In this document: positions 62,401-64,000 of the stretch, piece after piece
Layout of the letters: the number at the start of each line of letters is the position of its first letter
Position numbering within the stretch: the first letter of the stretch is position 1
Program-made: the position numbers and the translations under genes
The notes under the pieces: model-generated
What the model was told of the DNA's origin: nothing
Seen by the model: only the letters and a program-made list of their open reading frames with translations
The model's database searches: none
NCBI RefSeq assembly: GCF_905475465.1
Contig: NC_062257.1
Location: forward strand, 310,001-374,000
Length of the DNA: 64,000 nucleotides
Direction of reading: 5' to 3'
Origin: Pieris napi
Lineage: Eukaryota; Arthropoda; Insecta; Lepidoptera; Pieridae

Positions 62401-63413
62401 AATCGCGTCTCATCCAATGTGAACAGCTCCATATAGTGTATGGTGACCAGAGCATTCGACTTTTAGTCTTATGCGACTTACGACTAGTGTAAACGGGCTG
62501 TTACTCTGTACCTAAAAGTTACCATTATATGGTGTAAAGTACTGAAAAGTAGAAAATAATATTAACTATCCCCGTCCCCCCTCATCGTAACGTGTTATAA
62601 AAGGAATATGTTTAATAAGTTGAAGCCATTGTATTTAATAACACACTTTGGCTCTGTTTCTAAATACAATTAATAAGTTGTTGATAATTCAATAGAAAGC
62701 ACATTCAACAGTAGTAGTAATTGTGTAGTGGTTTAAAGTTAAATGATGATTAATTTCAGGCTGACGTGGCTGCCGGTGGTGGAGGCCGCCGACGAAGCGC
62801 CGCACGTGTACGGATTGCTGTGTGAGCTGGTGAGCGGCGGACACGCGTCCCTGCACACGCCCGACGCAGTCCCACGCGTCATCGCAATCATAGCGGAGGC
62901 CTTCCTCACGGATGTCGTGCCGCACGACGACGCGGTCTTTGCACAGATGGTGGCACTGGTGCGGCAGATACAGGTGATTATAATAATTTGCTCAAATTCA
63001 TTAATTAGGTTTATCTACCTTTGCACCTGTTTCAATGGTGTTGTTATAAAACTGAATTAAATAACTTTATTTAATTCGTGTTCCTAGTTTTTGAATTGTT
63101 CAAAAAAACTTTTACTAGAATACTTCTACAACGCGATGTCCTATAAGGGAGCGTTCAAGTATTACGTCACGCAATTTTTGGAGATTATTGACCCCCCCCC
63201 CCCCCCCATGTAACGCGTTACGTAATACTTGAACGCTCCCTAACACGGTCCGGGTCTACAGCGTTTTAGGAGGGGGTTTACTATACTCACTATGAATGAA
63301 TGAATTTGTAATGACATTGATTTTTGCAGAGTAATGCGGAAATGTTCAACTCGTGTCTGATGCAACTGAGCAACGATCACAAGGAGGCTCTTCAGCTGGC
63401 TCTGTCGACATAG
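47407..63413 (+). CDS. Karybeta3: importin-5 (karyopherin beta-3, RanBP5), complete, 17 exons
   Basis: Exons: 47407-47487, 47870-48103, 48520-48662, 48784-48985, 49238-49363, 50745-50956, 53221-53452, 54736-54879, 56347-56466, 57098-57293, 58355-58507, 59247-59420, 59736-60040, 60782-60922, 61449-61969, 62760-62973, 63330-63413. Phases agree; 3282 nt, 1093 aa (human IPO5: 1097). HEAT-repeat solenoid throughout. Strong family blocks are RQTAAVLLRRLLS, ESALDRICCGLGGK, HPRVRYAACNAVGQMSTDFAP, KGTKLVLEQIVTTIASVADT, LRLLRGKTIEC-type and DRQWAICIFDDVIEF. Acidic loops lie at about 315-333 (DDEPDWSLQDDAADDDNEQ) and 815-837. The protein carries ribosomal proteins, histones and other cargo into the nucleus, and RanGTP releases them. 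Exon 15 is long and GC-rich. Confidence 0.96.
49510..50077. mobile_element. mariner-like MITE with about 130-bp inverted repeats
   Basis: Ends CAGGGTGGCGAAAAAGTCG (left) and CAGGTTGGCCAAAAAGTCG (right, inverted), then near-identical for about 130 bp. TA on both sides (49508, 50078). No transposase frame. Importin-5 intron 5. Confidence 0.88.
50240..50673. mobile_element. MITE with GGGGGCGTCCATAAATTACG ends
   Basis: Left GGGGGCGTCCATAAATTACG, right inverted GGGGGCGTTCATAAATTACG, each followed by TGAGGTG and a G-run. TAT on both sides. The 65-codon frame at its start is not a gene. Confidence 0.8.
51072..51776. mobile_element. pogo/Tigger-like DNA transposon remnant
   Basis: Inverted ends AGTGGAATCTCGATAAC (left) and the same word in inverted form at the right (CAGTGGAATCTCGATAAC), with CTCGTTAAGTCGG and CTCGTTAACTCGAA inside the ends. 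The ends and a TA-type site fit pogo-like elements. The interior has only a decayed 62-codon frame. Importin-5 intron 6. Confidence 0.6.
52019..52331 (+). mobile_element. Helitron-like element, family A
   Basis: Starts TCTAATATATAAAATTCTCC, ends TTTACTGGGTCAGCTAG. Importin-5 intron 6. Confidence 0.55.
52600..52914 (-). mobile_element. Helitron-like element, family A
   Basis: On the minus strand starts TCTAATATATAAAATTCTCG and ends GCCCGGTCCACTAG. Inverted relative to the copy 270 bp upstream. Confidence 0.55.
53505..54110 (-). pseudogene. LINE ORF2 C-terminal fragment (Jockey/CR1-like)
   Basis: On the minus strand, broken frames give LTELQLDKLERLQNVCIRF, then IFGLRKFDWN and LCKVPNDIRQAQSLHSFKK. 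These are the blocks that follow the reverse transcriptase in Jockey/CR1-type LINEs. The plus-strand CAACGGGCGGCCTTATCGCT at 53527 belongs to its 3' UTR. Importin-5 intron 7. Confidence 0.6.
54575..54700 (-). repeat. LINE/SINE 3' tail
   Basis: CTTATTCAAATTCATAATC, CAATGTAGAAATACAT and AACTCTCCGCCGCTCTTTTT: the same tail family as 24715. It ends about 35 bp before the importin-5 exon 8 acceptor. Confidence 0.45.
54987..55392 (-). mobile_element. Helitron-like element, family B
   Basis: Minus-strand start TCTATATATATATAAAAATG and end GATGTTCGCCAGGCCAGCTAG (CTAG at 54987-54990). Close to 60254-60675. Confidence 0.6.
55400..56340. other. importin-5 intron 8 sequence with no recognised feature
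   Basis: AT-rich, with a few short frames and the word CGAGAGAGAGACGGACCGAT near 56032. No gene or clear element seen. Confidence 0.4.
56670..56830. repeat. GAAGT-palindrome repeat
   Basis: TGAAGTGAAACTTCTTTATC at 56673 and TGAAGGCAAACTTCTTTATC at 56765, with GTTGGAAAAAAATTTA after each. Reverse-complement relative of 24128-24357. Confidence 0.5.
57340..57800. repeat. element bounded by GAAGT hairpins (subfamily 1)
   Basis: Left GAAGAAGTACTTCTTTTTGAG and a second block at 57425; right GAAGTACAGCTTCATACGCG with GTACATAAGTACACGCACCC. The body matches 7428-7794. Starts about 45 bp after importin-5 exon 10. Confidence 0.6.
59559..59680. mobile_element. 122-bp mariner-like MITE
   Basis: Inverted ends CAGATACCGGCAAACAT with TA on both sides (59557-59558, 59681-59682). 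No coding capacity. It lies 55 bp upstream of importin-5 exon 13. Confidence 0.85.
60254..60675 (-). mobile_element. Helitron-like element, family B
   Basis: CTAG at 60254-60257 then CTGGCCTGGCGAACATCGTA on the plus strand; the other end is TATATATTATATAGA. Importin-5 intron 13. Confidence 0.6.
61970..62600. mobile_element. MITE (GGGAGCGTTCAAG family) at a splice donor, split by another element
   Basis: From the exon 15 donor onward the sequence reads GTGAGTGGTTCAAGTATTAA, which aligns with the family end GGGAGCGTTCAAGTATTACG. TCACGCAATTTTTGGAGATT follows as in the other copies. The copy is interrupted at 62080-62500 and resumes with TCTGTACCTAAAAGTTACC. Its right end is decayed. Confidence 0.65.
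62080..62500. mobile_element. 421-bp DNA element nested in a MITE
   Basis: Inverted ends CAGCCCGTTCACACTAGTCG and CAGCCCGTTTACACTAGTCG, near-identical for about 45 bp (through GACTAAAAGTCGAA). The flanks GTGAC and GTTAC may be a 5-bp duplication with one change. Internal GACTAAAAATCGCG words are inverted again. No ORF. Confidence 0.8.
63147..63240. mobile_element. 94-bp MITE with perfect ends and TAA duplication
   Basis: GGGAGCGTTCAAGTATTACG at the left and its exact complement at the right. TAA at 63144-63146 and 63241-63243. A 17-base C run is inside. It is a deletion form of the family at 32013, 36257 and 61970. Confidence 0.9.
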
Positions 63414-64000
63414 TGCTCTAGCATCGCTTATTTATTACCTGCACGTCACTCCACGCTCCATCCGCCACGTGTCGCCTTGTGCATTCATACTCGGGCCCAA
63501 AATTAAACCGTAGACTGCCTAATTAACAATAATTAACCCTCTGTAACCGTTAAAGAGTCAAATTCGCTCTTCTAGTTAGAAACAATTGAAATTACTATGT
63601 AATACTATTTTTTCTTTCTTTATAAACTCTCCCGGATCTCTGTCGGGCTTAAATATTGCTGTGATATATTTTGTACTAATTTATAGCAGCCGTCGTTAAA
63701 GTAGCTTCGCCTGGCCACATTTCGATTTCTAAACATTTATATTTATGTTTGTATTTATATATGTTAACGATGTGAATTGTCCAATTTTTAAGTTGACAGA
63801 TTATTCCCGATGTTATTGATGCCTTGATTGCAAAAGAATTTTAGTTTTGAGATAATTGTTGTATTGAGATATTGCATTGTATGCAATTTAACATATTGTG
63901 ACAAAATTGGACTTTCACATTCCATTTTTTTATTTACCAAGTTGTGCGTTGGGATCTTGGTAGCTGTTTTTAAGAAACAATTATATTATTCAATAATATA
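63414..64000 (+). other. importin-5 3' untranslated region
   Basis: AT-rich sequence after the TAG at 63411. No second gene is visible before the window ends, and no certain poly(A) signal was picked. Confidence 0.5.

Overview
The window reads as nuclear DNA of a butterfly or moth. It is AT-rich, its genes have many exons with GT-AG introns, the five host proteins align with insect and vertebrate orthologues, and the spaces between exons are packed with the kinds of small repeats common in Lepidoptera: tRNA-derived SINEs, Helitron-like elements ending in CTAG, RTE and CR1/Jockey-type LINEs, and Harbinger or mariner MITEs. The species cannot be named from the sequence alone.

Layout. (1) About 1-10.2 kb, + strand: the last five exons of an ABCC4-type ABC transporter, coding for the second ATP-binding domain, with introns filled by a 49-bp minisatellite and many repeats. 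(2) 10.9-17.0 kb: a Harbinger-like element carrying a MADF/Myb-like ORF, then a nearly complete non-LTR retrotransposon with both ORFs open. (3) 17.3-42.2 kb, - strand: the whole sec5 (exocyst subunit 2) gene. I rebuilt it from 16 exons whose phases all agree (842 aa). Its introns hold MITEs, LINE fragments, two more minisatellites and a 3.9-kb DDE-type transposon with a broken transposase. (4) 42.9-45.0 kb, + strand: a Grtp1-type TBC Rab-GAP (6 exons, 338 aa), divergent from sec5. (5) 46.0-46.7 kb, - strand: Tim14/DNAJC19 (3 exons, 119 aa). (6) 47.4-63.4 kb, + strand: importin-5 / karyopherin beta-3 (17 exons, 1093 aa), divergent from Tim14.

The two divergent pairs probably share promoters: sec5 with grtp1 (both membrane traffic) and Tim14 with importin-5 (mitochondrial and nuclear protein import). 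No bacterial-style operon, CRISPR array or tRNA/rRNA gene was seen.

The most interesting signals are in the mobile DNA. Two different minisatellites sit just upstream of LINE ORF1s, as promoter monomers would. A third minisatellite has grown inside a LINE 3' end and shows higher-order structure. Several transposon ends lie at splice sites, including one at an importin-5 splice donor. Two Harbinger-type MITEs share a single TTA. Two Helitron-like elements sit head to tail with no bases between them. A transposase frame runs over 2.3 kb broken only by two stop codons.
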